Positions 1-15,600 of a DNA stretch of 64,000 nucleotides are shown here, piece by piece. The translations under genes and the position numbers were made by a program. Every line of letters starts with the position of its first letter. Positions within the stretch are counted from its first letter, which is position 1. The notes beneath the pieces are model-generated. The model saw only the letters and a program-made list of their open reading frames with translations. It was not told where the DNA came from and did no database searches. Origin of the DNA: Macquaria australasica (lineage: Eukaryota; Chordata; Actinopteri; Centrarchiformes; Percichthyidae); assembly GCA_005408345.1 (NCBI GenBank), contig SEMN01000201.1, positions 186,001 through 250,000 on the forward strand, written 5' to 3'.

Positions 1-134
1 TGTTAAAAGTCCAGGATAACTTTGATCTTTTGAGTATATTAATTTTTTATTCTAACTCAATCAAGTACATGGGTATGATTTCAATTGGTTGCAATGTTTT
101 TTGCTACTGTAGATGAAGCGATGGGTGTTGTTAC

Positions 135-3100
135 CATGACTCCCTCCATCCAGATGGCGAAGCTCCAGCCTCCCGTCGTCAAAATAATGTCTTTGAAGAA
201 GGGCGACCGCTGTACCATATTCACCACCCAGTGATGGATGCTGAAACAGTGGAGGGGCTTGGCACCTGGGAGAGAGGAGAGCCAGGAAGAGAAGGTGCAC
301 TGTTATATTTGACAGTAATTTGCTTCCACAGAAGCAACAGTGAAACACAAGGAACAATTAACCCTTCGTGTTCCTGTAAATGTACTGACTAATTTATGAC
401 AATGGCTTCTTTTGTCTCTTTGAGCTTTGAGGATACTATTACCATTGTGGATACCATCAAACGGCTAAAACAAACCGCATTCTGGTCTGCTTTGGAGGAT
501 GATTGATTTGCAGTTTAATGGGCTTATGTTCCTTTAAACTCACTTTGCCAAGCCAGAATACTCACTGTGCTGCCGTCCAGAGTCGTCTTTCCCCAGTTTC
601 CAGTCAGTATAAACAATCTCCCCGTCCTGGCAGTAAAAATATACACATCATGGAACATGTTACAAGGAAACATGGACACAAGGAACACGTGGAAACAAGG
701 AACAAACCTTCTCACATTTTATATTTTGTCTTAGTTTTGTGAACAGTGCTGTCAATAAAACTGTTACAGATGTGCTAGTCAAGTACAACTTGGAACAGCA
801 CATGTGGCAGCACATTTACTTTCCTGTGTTTTTGAGATGGGAAATTGCTCACGTGGAATACAATAAAATGTGAAATATTTCTCTCAACTTGATGGCGATA
901 TTAAGTCTCAGTTTTGAAAGGCATGCAGATTAAAAAGGATTATTTTCCAAGATCTGACTTATTATTATTATTATTATTATCTGTAAGCAGCTCATTTTGC
1001 AGTTGTAAGAAGTAAAATACTGCTTTTATGGTGTTGATTTTATTGGTAGGAATATTTTACCTCTGTTCCAATGTAGAGCTTGGTATTGACATCGTCCAGA
1101 GTTGTGAGCGTTTTAGCTGAGTGCACTCTGAGCTGGCTGTAGTCTGGGATGACCTCTGAGCTATCATCATTTTCATCAGCGTCCTCTGTTAGGGGAAACA
1201 GTGAGGGGGAGTGTAGGAAGAAAGTAAGTTGAGGTTAAAAGTTCAACCCATATTTTTAACATTCAAGAGCTTTTTTCAGCCTGTCAAGAGAGGTAGCATG
1301 GTCCTCATTAGGGACAAAAATGTTGACAATACACTGTAGAAAACTCTTTAGAAAACAATTACACAAAATCACAGACCACTTGTTTTTTTGCAATAGTTAA
1401 CTGGCTCATGCCTGACTTTCACGCAGCTATTTTGGGTCTTGTTTGCAAAGAATAAATTCCCAAACATGCATTTAAACCAAAGGAAAACACAAGAACAAGG
1501 GACGAACAATAGGTACGAATTTGAATTAGTGAGTTATCAGGAGAGAAAGACAAACATTAAAAACATCTACTATTTATTTAAAGTAAGAAAATAAGAGATT
1601 GAACAGTGGCACTGGTGCAGCCTGCTCTGTAATCTGACCATGAACAAGACGACAGGAGGACAAAAGACAGGGAGGTGGGGAGGGGTACTGCTGAGGTGAA
1701 TGGGATGGTAAGAGGGGATATGAGGGGAGTGGGAAGAAAAGGAGGTGGAGGTGGGAGTGAGGACTGTGGCAAGAAGGGGGACAGTAAGGGAGAAGGGTGG
1801 GAGGGTTGAGATAGGCAGGGCTGGTTGTGATGGAAGAGGCCTTTTCTATCACAAAAGCCCAACTGTCTGTCAGGGACAGTACGGGACTATCCGTTCACAC
1901 CCCCTTATCAGCGGGCCGCTCCCAATCTAGACTCACTCTGTTAGATTAGCCCTTGAAGGTCAGATCAGATTACCCAATCACACATCTTCTAAATCCACTT
2001 TCCCCCAGTTAAGATGTGTGTAAAGATATGAGACAGACGATACAGCACAGCTACAGATGTAGACATTGTTTCACTTTCACCACACTGCACTGCTGCTCAA
2101 CTGCTGCTTAATCCCCACGAGGGGTTGCTCGCAAAAACTTGGTGTGGAAAATCATGTGGTACCAGAGTGGAGCTTTTCTACAGCGGCTTCTGCTGTAATT
2201 ACAAGTCCAGCATCAGAATTGGCAGAACAAAACGCTGACTATAGAGCTCACAGGCAGACAGCGTAGACTCAATCAATATCAGTCAAACATCTTAAGTAGC
2301 ACTGAAGTATTAATCACACAGGGATTCATTAAAACCTTAATAACAGACTGCCTGAGGGCTGCAGAAAAAAAAAGCAGCAGATTTATTGCCTCAGTTAGTG
2401 AACATATTAATTCTATAACCTCCAGCCACCAAAGCTGTGTTTACAGAGGCAGACCTTCAGCCAGACAAAGACAGGTCTCTTCTTGACCAGCCAGGACACA
2501 CACGATCATCTTCTGGCCCTCAAGGAGCCCGGGCAGCATATTGCAAAGAGCTGACAGTCAGCGAGGCTAATGCTCTGCAACTATGAGGGCCTTGTTTTGG
2601 AAGTATCACTTAATAAAGTGCTACGAAACCGGAGGAGAGAACAGGGAGACAGACAGAGAACCAGAGTACCTGAGGGCTGAGTGAATCCTGCCCCACGGAT
2701 CACTGTGCTCAACCATCCAAAGCAGAAATAAAGACTCCAAGATCCCCCAAAGACAGACTCACAGTCATGCACACACATGGGATTGTGACGTTTGTAATGT
2801 TAATTACTTGAAAACACACAAAATAAAATAAGCAAAACAAGCTTTCCTCTCACGTGCGATGTTTTGAAGAGCAAAAAGAAAACTAGGACAACGCATGCGA
2901 TGCACGCAAAACCAGGCGGAATTTGTGTTTTACATTTTGAACTCTTACAATGACCAAACAGCCGTCCCTTTCGGAAAATCTGTTGCTTTCTAAAAGTGAC
3001 TGGGTGAGTGTCTGAGTGAGTTCTAGCCACTTTCATGAGGTGCTTTGAATCCAACAATTATTATACAAATCACTGTAACTGAGTAATGCTCATTTGTGTG

Positions 3101-6100
3101 ACAGACTGTAGGAAAAGAGAGGGATGGTGCCACATACAGAAAAAAATAAATCCAGGCAGCCTCAAAGGTAAAATCCCTCACCTGTGGTCCTGCCTGTCTT
3201 ATTATCATTACAGGTGTAGTGTTCCAGGCTGAACTTCAAAGGAGCGTATTCTCCACTGGTATCGATCTTTGGCAGGGAAACCTGACACATGACAGAGAAG
3301 AAGACACCTTTTGACATTTGAAGAACTGACAGAGACTAAACATTCTTTATAACGAAACCACAGACTATGCTCAAGCAACTGCACTAAAAAGAGCATGAGC
3401 ATGAGCATGAGCCCCATTTGAACACAGAGAAATACAAACATAAATACACACACAGAGAGACCTTTTAAATTTAAGTTGTAAATAATGTTATATTCACATT
3501 GTGGTTTAGCTTGTTAGCACGGTGGGAAATCAGCCAAAAAATCTCTATCAATTTCATTTTTGTCAGAAATGTTATGGTTCTGCAGCAATCATGAGTTTTG
3601 TATTGCACCCTTGAACCCTGCAGTACCCTGAACAGAGGCTTCCATGTCCGGTCCAGGTGTTTGAAAGTCTCGGGGACAGTGTAGGGTGTCAACTGGGTCT
3701 TCTGATCCACATTCTGCTTCCTGTCTGACGGTGACTGGCTCAACAGTTTTGACGTTCGAACATCCCAAAACATTATAGCACTTTAGAGCGAGAGGGAGAC
3801 ACGGACAAACAGTGGAATGAAAAATGATCATCAACCTGAAAATGAACAAAAACGTATTGACTGAGACGGACTCTGTTGGAGACCTGTGTCATTCTCTACT
3901 TAAAGGAAGAAAAAGCAGCATCTTCTCCAAATGTGGTGACTGCCAGTAACTGCAGACAGTGAGCAGAACCTTCTGTCATCTGCAACACCTTCACCACCAA
4001 TATATGGACAAAACACACACTGGTTTTACATTCTCACAGATGCTGAAATAAATTAATATACTATATCAACAACTCGTCATGTCTTGCTATATACATTAAC
4101 ACATCTCAGGCCTTTGGAATATGTGACACGAATTCACTAACATGTTTTTGTGCGAGTGACATAAAGAATGATGATTCCTAGTGAACCAGAGAGAAACACT
4201 GAGTCTAGTGGGACCTGTAATCTGGCTACAAAAGACAATAACCTCACTGACTGCACAATAAATTAAATATCTAACTGGTACAGTACAGTGTGTTCATCAG
4301 GGGGAGTACAAGTTAGCTTGCCTTGTGGGTTAAAGCCAGTCTAGTGTTGTTTTTGTTTTTGTTGCTGTAAGTCCACGGAGAACCTCCGTGCATTGGCAGA
4401 TGTTGGTTGTTGAGTGTCACAGTGGCCCTCACACAGTGATGGAAAGTAACTAAGTACATTTACTCAAGTACTGTACTTGAGGTACTTGTACTTTATTTTC
4501 ATTTTCTGTTATAACTTAAGTTACTAGTTACTTTGCAGGTTCAGATTGATAATACAAAAATGTAGTATATTTTGATGCAACACTCAGGTAAAATGTTGAA
4601 TGTATGACATTTACTGTGGTCTCGCTATTTTGACTTAAGTAAAACATCTGAGTACTTCTTCCACTACTGCCCTCACATGGAACAAAGGGTAAGTTATGGT
4701 TATGCATGGTAGATCATAAAAGGTGACTATGTCAGTTAAAAATTGTCTGATTGTTTTGAAGGACATAAGCCACCAGCCTCTATGACACACAAAAACAAAC
4801 ACCAACAACGCTGGCAAAATAGCTTATACCGGTATCTCCAGTGCCAACACCCCACACAAGTACAACAGGCATGTAAATACAAGCAGTCACTGATCATACT
4901 GAATTCCACAGACAGACAACAAGTGAACAGTGAGGGGGGGATAGTAATAGAAGGAAGACAGAGACAGATGTTCTGTACCCGGCAGTAGCTGCCAACCATA
5001 ATTTTTTGAATCAGTGGAGAGGCAGACATATAAACAAACAGGCATACTTGTCAAAGTCTATCATATATCACTTGGTTATATTCACTACAAGCTGACAGCA
5101 TTTCATAAATTCAGCAATTAAACAGAACATTTTTCTGTATAAGACCTACCAGTCAGGGGAGCAGGTGACAACCTGAACTGAAATGTTATACTTGTTCTCC
5201 ACTGGTAAGCCCGTCCTGGTCACCTAATAAGAGAGAAAGTCACAAAATCAACAAATAACTGTCAGGCTTTGTATTGTAAAGAGCTGATAGTAGTGAATAT
5301 GAAGATTTATGGGAGGTTAATGTGCCCCGGGAACACTTTGAGGATTGCCTTATTTTACTTATCCAGATGAGTGCCAGTGGTTGTCATGATTTATTACAGT
5401 TGGCTATATAGACACAAGAGATAGGCACCAATGGGAAACCAGAATTATAATGTATTAATTGTTTCATGAAGGAGAAGATTTTAGAAACAATAAACAACAA
5501 GCTTAGGTTCTGTGGACTGTGATACTTTATGGAATCTGTGTGAGGCCATAGTTCATTATTACTGTATGAACATTTTTATGTCTGCTAACATTTGCACTTG
5601 TTTGTGCTGGGTTACAGACCAAACACCACAGTGTCACTGCAGCAAATATCACTTCAGGTCAAATACAAAGATTTTCTTTTATGCTGGGCCACCATTAGCA
5701 GTCAAAAACTGGACAGCAGACATTATTTTCTGCGGGTGTTAGGAACAGGAAAGTCTGTCAGTACAAAAAAAACATCTTGATCTGGATCTTTTGTAGTTGT
5801 GGCGCTGTGGAGTTAATGTTCTGCACTTAGTTAAGACCAACTGTGTTTTTCCATTCCTTTTGTTCTCTCCAACTCCTTCCATAACTTCCTCTTGAATTTT
5901 GTAATAATACCTATCATCATACCCTCAATATGTTGCATTCTAACCTTCATAGCTTTTTCTCAGCCTTCCCTGTGCCTCCTGTTAGTCTTGTTTACATTCA
6001 AGTGGCTTTTAACCAGATAAAACTCTGTCAATATTCCAAAACTAGATATAGAAATAATTAGAGCAATAAGAAACCTGACCCTTTAAGTGTTTAATGTTTC

Positions 6101-9100
6101 ATTATCAATTTAAGACGTAGGTGTGAAGGATTAAAATTTACTCTAGTTGCCTCTGGTATGTTGGAAACTATGCAACAGTGTTTACATTAGATATGATAGA
6201 AGAAGCTTGAGAACAAGAAAGCATTACAGAATGTTTTGCTGAAAGCACTGCTGTGTAGTCACACACAACACTTTTTATTAATCAAGATAGGCCACATGAA
6301 ATACTGATTAACCTTGTGGAATGTTCCAGCACCTACCCAATGCACTCCTGATGGAAAATGTCAAGAAATAACTCTCTACGTGGTCAGTGTTCTGCCTATT
6401 TGCTGTCAGAAATTTGCAGTTGTTACTCCTCCCAACCCCTCTGTCCTTCAGCTCTGTGTACCTCAAATGTTGGTGGCAGCCACTGGACATGAGTAATTGG
6501 TGCTTTGTGGCTGCTCTCTAAGGCAGACACAGCACAGTAGCGCACGACAGGAGTCTTATTCTCATTGTTGTCATCGAGGTCCTGGGGGGGGATCAGACAC
6601 AAAAGGTACAGCATGTACAGTGAGCTCTGACAATTCAATCTTTGCACAGTGGTGAACAGCCCCCCGAAAATGGTCCAGCAGGATATTCAAATATAGTCAA
6701 TTCAATATAGTATGCTTAAGAAATTATATACGTATAATGCAACATGTAACAAAGGATTTTTTCAGTAACACTGTATCATGATAGTGCTGCTGTCATGTGG
6801 TATGAAAATTCAAATAGCACACTGGTGTTTATAGCAATATGGATTAATGGAACACTTACTGCAATACTAGATATTAAACCTGGCAACAAGGTATAATAAC
6901 AGCTCAACATGTACCAAACTCAAAACTTCTGCAGTGCTGATTGTGACACCACTTTGAATGTTAAACATCATTTTATCTTTTATCATTGCTTTTTATTAAA
7001 GTTAGATCACTGGTTTAAAACATCTACTCACACTGCTGCATGCTAACTCAGCGTGCACATACATCTGCTCGTTTGATTGTGCAGTGCAGTTGGATTCACA
7101 TGGTACGAACAGAACACAAATCTATATAGGAGGATTTTAATTCTTAGTTTATCTGATAAGCTAGCAACAGGTGCCGGTGTAGTGCAGCTTTCACAGCACT
7201 CAGCATGGAGATAAAGCCTTTTAGCAGATACAACTGCCATTGTTTACACTGCAAACACAAGGCAGGGCAGAGATCTGATTTGTTTGTGTGTTATCTTCTA
7301 CGGGGACAAACTATGGTGGAAGATGGAAGGCTTGTGTAACAGCTGGAGTATGTGAGCTGATGCTGTTGACTCTGGGGAATGAAGAGCAAACAAGGACAAA
7401 GAGAATAGAGGGAGGTGCGGGCGGTGGGTGAGGGGGAAAGCAAAAGAGAAGGAAGTCGTGAGGACAGGGGTGGAGACAGCTGTTCCACTGTAGAGGCAAT
7501 AAAAACACACAAAGCAAATGGGGACTGGATTATGGGGGCATATGTGTCTATTTAAATACAGCAGCCGAGTGGAAGATGTCAGTGGAGGTCGGGCTTTAAG
7601 GGACAGAACTGGTTTAATATTTGGTGTCTGGATGTCTCAACAGGCTACAGTGGATTTAATGTACTTGCTATGTTGTGGGTTTAAATCTGAACCCTGGTTT
7701 TTCTCACATATTTATTATTCATTACCTCTCTTTTCCCCCACCTTTCTTTTATTACTCTACATAATACATCGTAAACAGGGAAGATATGCCATGAAAATAT
7801 TAGTTTACTATGATGTTAAGCCAAAAGAGAAACCCTCTTTGAAGTTTCAGTCTTCGGTCTAGAGTTTTTTTATTCAGTTAGATAACTTCAGTCTGACTGG
7901 GGTGTTTGTATGAAGCCTAATAGGCTGCTTTCGTAGCAGTGGGGTCATGTAATGATATAAACTTGCTTTGAGATTTACTCCTGGCATAAGTACGTTTGTG
8001 GAACTAGTTTTGACAGCTGTGGCTGGCTTGAAAAGGACCATTAGGCCACTGCATTCCCATCTAATGAAAGGGTGAGGATGAGGAGAGAACTCAGTAGTCA
8101 ACGTATCATCATCATCATCATCTCACTCTGTCATACAGCACCACTGAAGAGTACTGCCTTTTTTCAGCAAATATGCCGCATGCTTTGATAAACTGAGGAC
8201 CCATACTAGAATAAACCAAGCTGACATCATCACAAGCAAAAGAAATACGGTAACTAATACCACATGTAATAATATACTAACACAGATACAGAACACCATG
8301 TGTTATTGTATCAACATTGTGCACATTAGAGACAGGATATGGGTACTTACGAATGTGTCAGTGTTGACGGAGACCTTTTTACCACTAGGCTGTGTTCCCT
8401 GTAAGTGCGTGACGTGAGCAGAAATGTCCCACAACACAACCTGAGACAACAGCAACACAAAATCAGTTACTGGAGATCAACATCTGAGCCGGGTGCTAAA
8501 TATACTTCCTCAAATAAATGTGATCAAATAGATCAAACACAAACAATACATGGAAACTGTACAGGATATGACTAACATGGCTGAAGGTCTATTTGATAAA
8601 TCAAATTTATCTCATCATTTTCCCTTGTAATAAAGAAAAGGGCATGGGAAAGTACTAAGATACAAAAACTACTATGAGGAAGAAAAGGCAGAGATGTAGA
8701 GCAGAGTCAAAGTCAGCACCTGGCCATTTATGCAGCCGCCAACGATAATATTTGGATCAGAGGGGCAGAACTCAAAGGCAAAAATGTCATCTGGGCACTC
8801 CAGCAGCAACTGCAAACAACACAGAAAACCCACATACACAGGGCAGAAATATTATATTTCAAAGTAGACATTTTCATGTATTGGGTGCTTGCCATCCCAA
8901 GTATTTATTTATTCTAGTCTCCCCATACAAAGTTCAGTTTTTAATCCACAAAACCAAATGCATACAGTGGATTCCATTTCATCAGGCTAAAGGGGAAAAA
9001 AGACCCAGGAGGGGTAGGATGGTATTACAGAGAAGTCATTTTTCAGCATCATGTTTAAATCTGCTGGACTTTAAAATTAGCTGCAAGACTGAACTACAGC

Positions 9101-12100
9101 ACTGTACTCCCCACACTAAATAAATATATTTATTTCCATTATATAATGTCTCCGGTTTCCTCTACACAGTACCCTTTGCCACTTTGATCATTGCTACAGC
9201 AGACAGGGAAACCAAAGCATGACACATGCAGTAGGGAAGGCATACGTCATCCAGAACTCATATTACTTTTGAGTGATTTAGCAGCTCAGTTTTATTGATT
9301 GAGAGCCTGTGTCAAATCAATAGAGCCTGTGTCAAATCAATAGAGCCTATCAAATTTTGCTAAAGCAAATAATGGTCTTAAATGACAGTGCAAAGTGAAT
9401 CCTTCTAGCGTTTTCTTATCAAAGTGTGTCTCAAACAGATATGAAGTGAGAAGGGAGAGAAATAAGGTCTTTTCAATCTCTTTTCCAACTTGTATACTCT
9501 CCACATTCACTCAGAGGGTCCCTCTCATATATTTCCATACCTGGGGATTAGAGGGGTCGGAGAAGCTATAGAAGAGAATGAGAGAAGGCCTGACGGCAAA
9601 CGTTGTGGACTCGTTCAACTGCTCCTCCTTTTTACGTGTCAAAGCCACAGCTATCACACCTACCACATCAAAAACACAGCATACAATGTATCACCTACAC
9701 AGCAGCAGGATAATAGATGTTAAACATGTTTACAGAGTCTTTTTAACTTTACTGATTGAGAAATCGGTGGCTCAACTCTGATCCCTTGTTTGAATAACAT
9801 ACATTCACACTTGATCACATGTTTTGACACTGATGTTGTTATTCTGGATTTTGCTGGAAGCCTACTCTGTGGGTGATGACGGATGGGCAACATTACAAAG
9901 TAGTAGTGAAGAACAATAGTGCTTTTACTATGAATGAGGATTTTAAATTCTGATACTTGTCAGTGACAGTGCAATTACAGGGAGAATGAATGTCACTTAT
10001 TTTTGTTATATTTATTGCCAGCATTGTCCATCAGAACTATCCTTGTCAACACTTTCCAACTAAATGCTATTATAGACATTTAAAACCATAACATGCTGAA
10101 CGTTGCCCCCTCCCGATGTCACACAAGGTATCAATATTGACTTAATTTGCTCTGATATTGAAAATGTCTTAAAGACTCACTAAAGTAATCTGATCTTTCA
10201 CTAAGAACTGAAAACAATTATGGATGTGGATTCTGACCTCAAAGTATTGATGGATTAATGTCAAAGTCGTTTGGTCAATTTTTTTGTGAGAGAACATTTC
10301 CACTGTTCAAATCTGGTGGACAAATCTGTTGCCCTACTGTGATTCTGCACTTTACCGTAGATGGTAGGATGCCAATTAATGCTGCTGATTTTCTTGTCCT
10401 TAGTGTACTTCTGGTCCGTGAAGGCCTGATAAAGCATCAAACCTTCGGAAACCTTCCCAGACCAGTCCCCGTCTTCAGCTGCTGTCCCCAGAGCCTTCCA
10501 GTCATCAAAGAACACATTCATGATCTCTTCCTGCTGAAGGGCTTGCAAAACCCTGCAAAAAAATACAACGTTTTTTAGGTAAAACTGCTAGCGGAAAAAC
10601 TTTTATAAACGTGTGCATCATTTTTCATTTTCCTCCATCATGTCTCTCCATAGCTACAGTACAAAGTTTTGTAATACTACAGATGTTCACTTATCTCTTA
10701 CTTGAACACAAAGGAAGGTTGGGAGTGTGGGAAAGTGCAAGATTACAATGTATTACTGAAACCTTTGTTTAAAACACAAAGTCTGGGCAAAATATCATAC
10801 ACTGGGAAGGTGAAGGTGTCCATCAGAGTCCTAAGTCCTTTTGAATATATATATATTCCTACTGTGGTAAAAATGGATGGGTTTGAGTACCCTGAGGCTG
10901 ATACAGTAATGTAGTTTGGACTGACTCTCTCAGGAAGCAGAACATTAATTACTAGAATATTTCATTTTACCTGGGGGTCACTGAGTTGCAAAAATTCTTC
11001 AGACTCTCAAACTGGAGGACGTTCTCTTTTTCTTCATCACTTAACTCTCTTGGTATGTACTGGGTAAAGACATTCCTCCGAAACTTCCTGTAAAGTGAGC
11101 AGAAAATAATTATACAATACATTTGTGGCGTTGGAGTTACTATAAAACAGTAAAGAAGGAAAAATGCGTTAAAATCTTATTCTCTTAATGCATTGAAACA
11201 GGTGAAATTATTTCACCAGTCTGGCAGGTGTTGGCAGAACCTGTAAGTGTTTCCCCCCCTGTAGAACAATTCCATTTTATGTGTAGTGATTTGCTGGCAT
11301 ACCACTGTGTCTGAGCGCTGCTGCTCTGCAGTCTGGGAGCAGCCTGTATCCCGCAGTCCCTCTGCATCTGCTTGATGCTGAATCTGCTGTCTTGATAGGA
11401 AGCACACTCTTGGTAGCTATCCTTGGCATCTGCAGTGTTGCGGTCGGAAAAACAGACTGGTACCCCAAACTTCCTCCGCACTCTGGAGAACTTGTACCAC
11501 AGCTGATGACAAAAAGGAGAATAGAAAGAGGTGCAATGGAAGGACAAGGGTGAATGAGAAAAAAATCCAATTTAATATGCATAATTAATGTGGGGGTTTT
11601 TATATACTGCAGTACCTTTTCTCTGGTCTCTTTGATAGATTCCTCATCTATTTCCTGCTCACTGCCAAGAGATATCCATTGCTTTGGTTCTGGGGTTTTA
11701 TTGACTTCATTCTCAAATACTTCTGGTGTCTCAGGCTCTGGGGGCTGCAGAACACAGAGAGAATTACAAGAATATTTAGTATAAAGAACAGGAAACACAC
11801 TAAAGTGGAAGATGAGTTAGTAGTAGGTGAGTTTTTTTGATAGTTAAACCTGAAATCTTCCCACATTTTGTCACAAAATGTTTGAGCTAGAGCAAGATAG
11901 TGAAGTAGTTTAAGAAGTATTTTATTTTAATCAGCCATTGGAAATATACCAGCTAGCAAAGCCAAATGGGCCTTCCAAATGTATGACCTCTGATACCAGC
12001 CATTACTCTTAGCGATGTGATAAACGAGTGTACATAATTCCAATATAAAAGGAAAGTCAAAAATAGAAAACATTCCTGCCTACAGAAATGTTTACCATAA

Positions 12101-12590
12101 TACATTTTAAATCAAATATTGGCCCCACATTGGTGCTAAATGACTCATAACTAGGAAAATGTCCTATTGACATATTTAGAACAAAAACACCACTTTTCAA
12201 ACACCAAGTAGTGGACAGGGTATTAGAAAGAACAAAAGCAATTTAGGAAACAGGGAACCTTGTTACCATAACCAAAACTACTGTCTGCTTACGTTGAGGA
12301 TTCTGTCCTTAGCTTCTGGTGTCAGAACCATGTAGAAGCTTTGATCATAGGTGAAGTCCCTGTCAAAAACCAGCAAGATCTCATCCTCTGGGTAGTCCTG
12401 TCAGATAAAACAATTTGGAAATCACAACATTCAGCAATTTTCATGACAACGTTTCTTTAGAAATAATTAATGTGGTGTCTTTGAATTGATTCTGGCAACC
12501 ACAAGGAAACTGTGTACAGCAGTAATTTGGTTGAGATAGTGGGTGATGAGTTGATGTGGATTTCAGGGTTTAAAAACACAGAAAAAAAAT

Positions 12591-12621
<31 letters not shown>

Positions 12622-15600
12622 AACCAAAGAACAAATGAATCTGTATGGGTCCCTTAGGATGCTCGCTGGTCTCATTAGAGTAATGTATTGTAGTAGAAGG
12701 GGCATGAAAGCATAAAGTAAGAGTGGTGGTTACCATGTATTTAATCTAGACAGAGACAGAGGGGAAATGAGGTTAAGCTGGTTACTGGTCTGTTCCCACA
12801 GCCCTTTTAACTTGGGGTCTGTGTATCATCTCTGTGTCTTGAGGGTATTGTCTGAGTGATCTGTATGACAATGAATCAGCCTCACCAGCACAATCTGCTT
12901 CACAGGGCTGAAATCGGACACTGCCGCTCTTGTCTTAATGTCTTGTATGATGTCGTCTTTTTTCAGCAGCTTGTAAGGGCTCTCCCCCGTGACGTCCTCA
13001 TCAGCGCGGCAACCAAAGAGCTCCTGGGTGGCTGATGTCAGGACCATGGGGAAGACATCATCAGGATGACCTTGGTGAGAGAGTTCACAATCAATATAGA
13101 CAAGAAAGATGGTGGACAGAGAAAATTATGTATTAAAATGGGCTGGATTTAAACCTCACACAGTAAGAACACCGGATGCTAAATCACAAACTGGTTTTGG
13201 ATTTTATTAGTGTTTGGGCAAAACACTCAATGACAGCATAATTTGTTTTTGAGTTGGGCACATTTTTCAAGAAGTTGAAGGTACTCCCATTTCAAAACAC
13301 CAGTTTTTATCACAAGGGCTAACAGCGTTTTGAAACGTTTTTCTTTTATAAATACAAAATCAACACATTAAAGTAAGAGTACCATGAAAATAATTACACA
13401 TGCTAAGCTAAAAAAAAGAGATTGTAACAGATAATCTAACAGCAAGAAGTCCCATATTAAAATAATGTAAACAAACAAAATCTGGTGAATTTACCCAGAA
13501 ACACAGTGTGTATTCATATTCTCTTCCTCCTCTACTGCCAACTATGTACAGTATGAGTATAAGGCCCCATAAAGTAAATCTTTAGGATCAATGCGAAATC
13601 ACAAGTCGAGGTGTTTTTGTCAGATGCCAGAAGATTTGATGCTGACGATGTTGACAATGATAATAATGAGCTACACTGTACAAAACAATTTGATGTCATT
13701 ATCTGTGCATCTAATAACTTCCTGAAATGAAATATACAAGTATCACGTGAAAATAATCCTTTACAGCTGGAGGAAGCAGAATAGAGCTGTTAAAACAAAA
13801 ATATGAATGGTTTATTTCTGATTATGTCCTGCATATAAAATCTGCGCTTCTCCAATCTGCGACAGTTTTACGTGAATGGAGGAAAACCAAGAGGTTTAAA
13901 AACATAAACAACATGCAGTGCTAATGGTTTGTTTGCAGATCAGGTACTGAACAGTAAAGAGAACAAAAACAGTTATATGTACTACAGGGATCACAGAGCG
14001 AGACAACGGCCAGAGGCAAAGTCACCATTGCCTATGGACTTTGACACAGATTCTTGCCCCTACTTTCCTGATCAAACGCACTTAACTGATCCTTCACCTG
14101 CCCCTCCCTGCAGGGTGGACCACCCTACAAAATCACAGGATGAAATGCAATCCCTGTTAGTAGCCTACAGGCAATGTCCAACCGCTTGCTGCTGTATTAT
14201 ATACTATACTGGCATGCGAGAGGCAGATCAATAATGCATGAATTCAAGACATAAACTGCTCAGTTACAGTCATCGAACCAGGATTGCTGCTATATAAAAC
14301 CGCAGTACTGCACCATCACCACAACAAAGTTTTTCTTAATAAACAATCTATGCAGACTCCTCCATATCTAAGACCAGGCTCAGTCCAGGGCCCACTACAG
14401 TAAACAGGGCTCTGCATAATGATAGTTTTCATCCTGCTTGCGGTCTCTCCCTTCAAAGTCTTTCCACAAGGTTGCTGAGGGGACCATGGGAATGCTAAAG
14501 TACAGCTTAAGTAACCACTTCCCAGCTGGGTGTGTCAACCTTTCCCACTCACACCACTTAGGCCTCACGCCAAATCATTGTAGTGGAAACTCACACCCCT
14601 CATTTCACGGAGTTATGTGTCAACTATTGGCATTTGCATTTTCATGGGAAATATTTGCTTGAGAGACAAAGAGAGTGTGATGTGCAATGTTCCATAACCC
14701 TAAAGAATGCAATTAAACTGCACTCGTAGGCTGCAGAGGAGATATTTTCAAATTTGTTAGGCCTCTTGCATAATCCACTCAAGGCTAGCATGTTTCGACT
14801 GCAAACTGTAAGATATTTATACTATACCACAGTACATTGTAATTATGGCTGTTGGTTTTAATCTTTGTTGATACTAGTGAAGAATTTAAGCTTCAACACT
14901 AGGCGTTGATCAGCTGATAAGATTACCTATCACTTATATCATTAATATCCTTGAGAAACCTGTTCAGGAGTTTATATTTGTGACAGTGGGCCACCATATA
15001 GTTACTGTCACACAATGGGACTAACAAAAACTTGGTCCCCACAAGGTTTACATTACATTTTAGGGTTAAGACATGGTTTAAGGTTAAATTTAGGGCCAGG
15101 GTTAGGTCAAGGTTAGGGTAAATCTATTTAGGATGTGTTCATTTAGGTGATCTAACAAACTTGCACTTATACTGCTGCGTGTATAAGCTGGATATGGGTG
15201 ATATTAATGAATAAATGTACAAAACAGAGCCAATCTGAACCTGAGGGCTCTTAACACCATTACTTTAAACTCCCACAAGAGCCAGTGACCTAATCTATAG
15301 TACGATACAACGTTCGTGACCAAAAGCGTGGTTTTAGAGGTGGTATGTTGACAGTAAATGAGACCATGACAATGGGGACCCACAGCTGAGTAGAGAGCAT
15401 GTCCAAAGGCTATGCAACAGTACACTCAAGATGCATATCGTTTCTCCAACTCCTCAAAGACATCTCTGATTATTAGTTTCAGCCATGCTTGTTACATATC
15501 CACTTCAAAGTAAGACAGTTCTTGTGATTTAGGCGTCCTACATTATACAGGACGAATCTGAATAAATGGTATATAGCTTTCATTCAAAGAATCCTGCCCT

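Noticed and set aside
1574..1862. Proline-rich minus-strand frames in a dnai3 intron
   Set aside because: Same low-complexity effect (GGGAGTGGGAAG-type sequence); flanking exons join in phase.
3208..3453. Stand-alone minus-strand gene
   Set aside because: The open frame overlaps the dnai3 exon at 3281-3182 in another frame; the WD-protein frame has proper splice sites and homology.
7291..7517. Overlapping minus-strand frames rich in serine, proline and leucine
   Set aside because: Purine-rich intronic tract read in several frames at once; dnai3 exon phases join across it without need of an exon.
10258..10578. 106-codon plus-strand open frame
   Set aside because: Antisense shadow of the dnai3 exon at 10552-10356.
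15060..15125. Interstitial telomeric repeat
   Set aside because: TTAGGGTTA motifs are irregular and interrupted; a dispersed repeat is the better reading.
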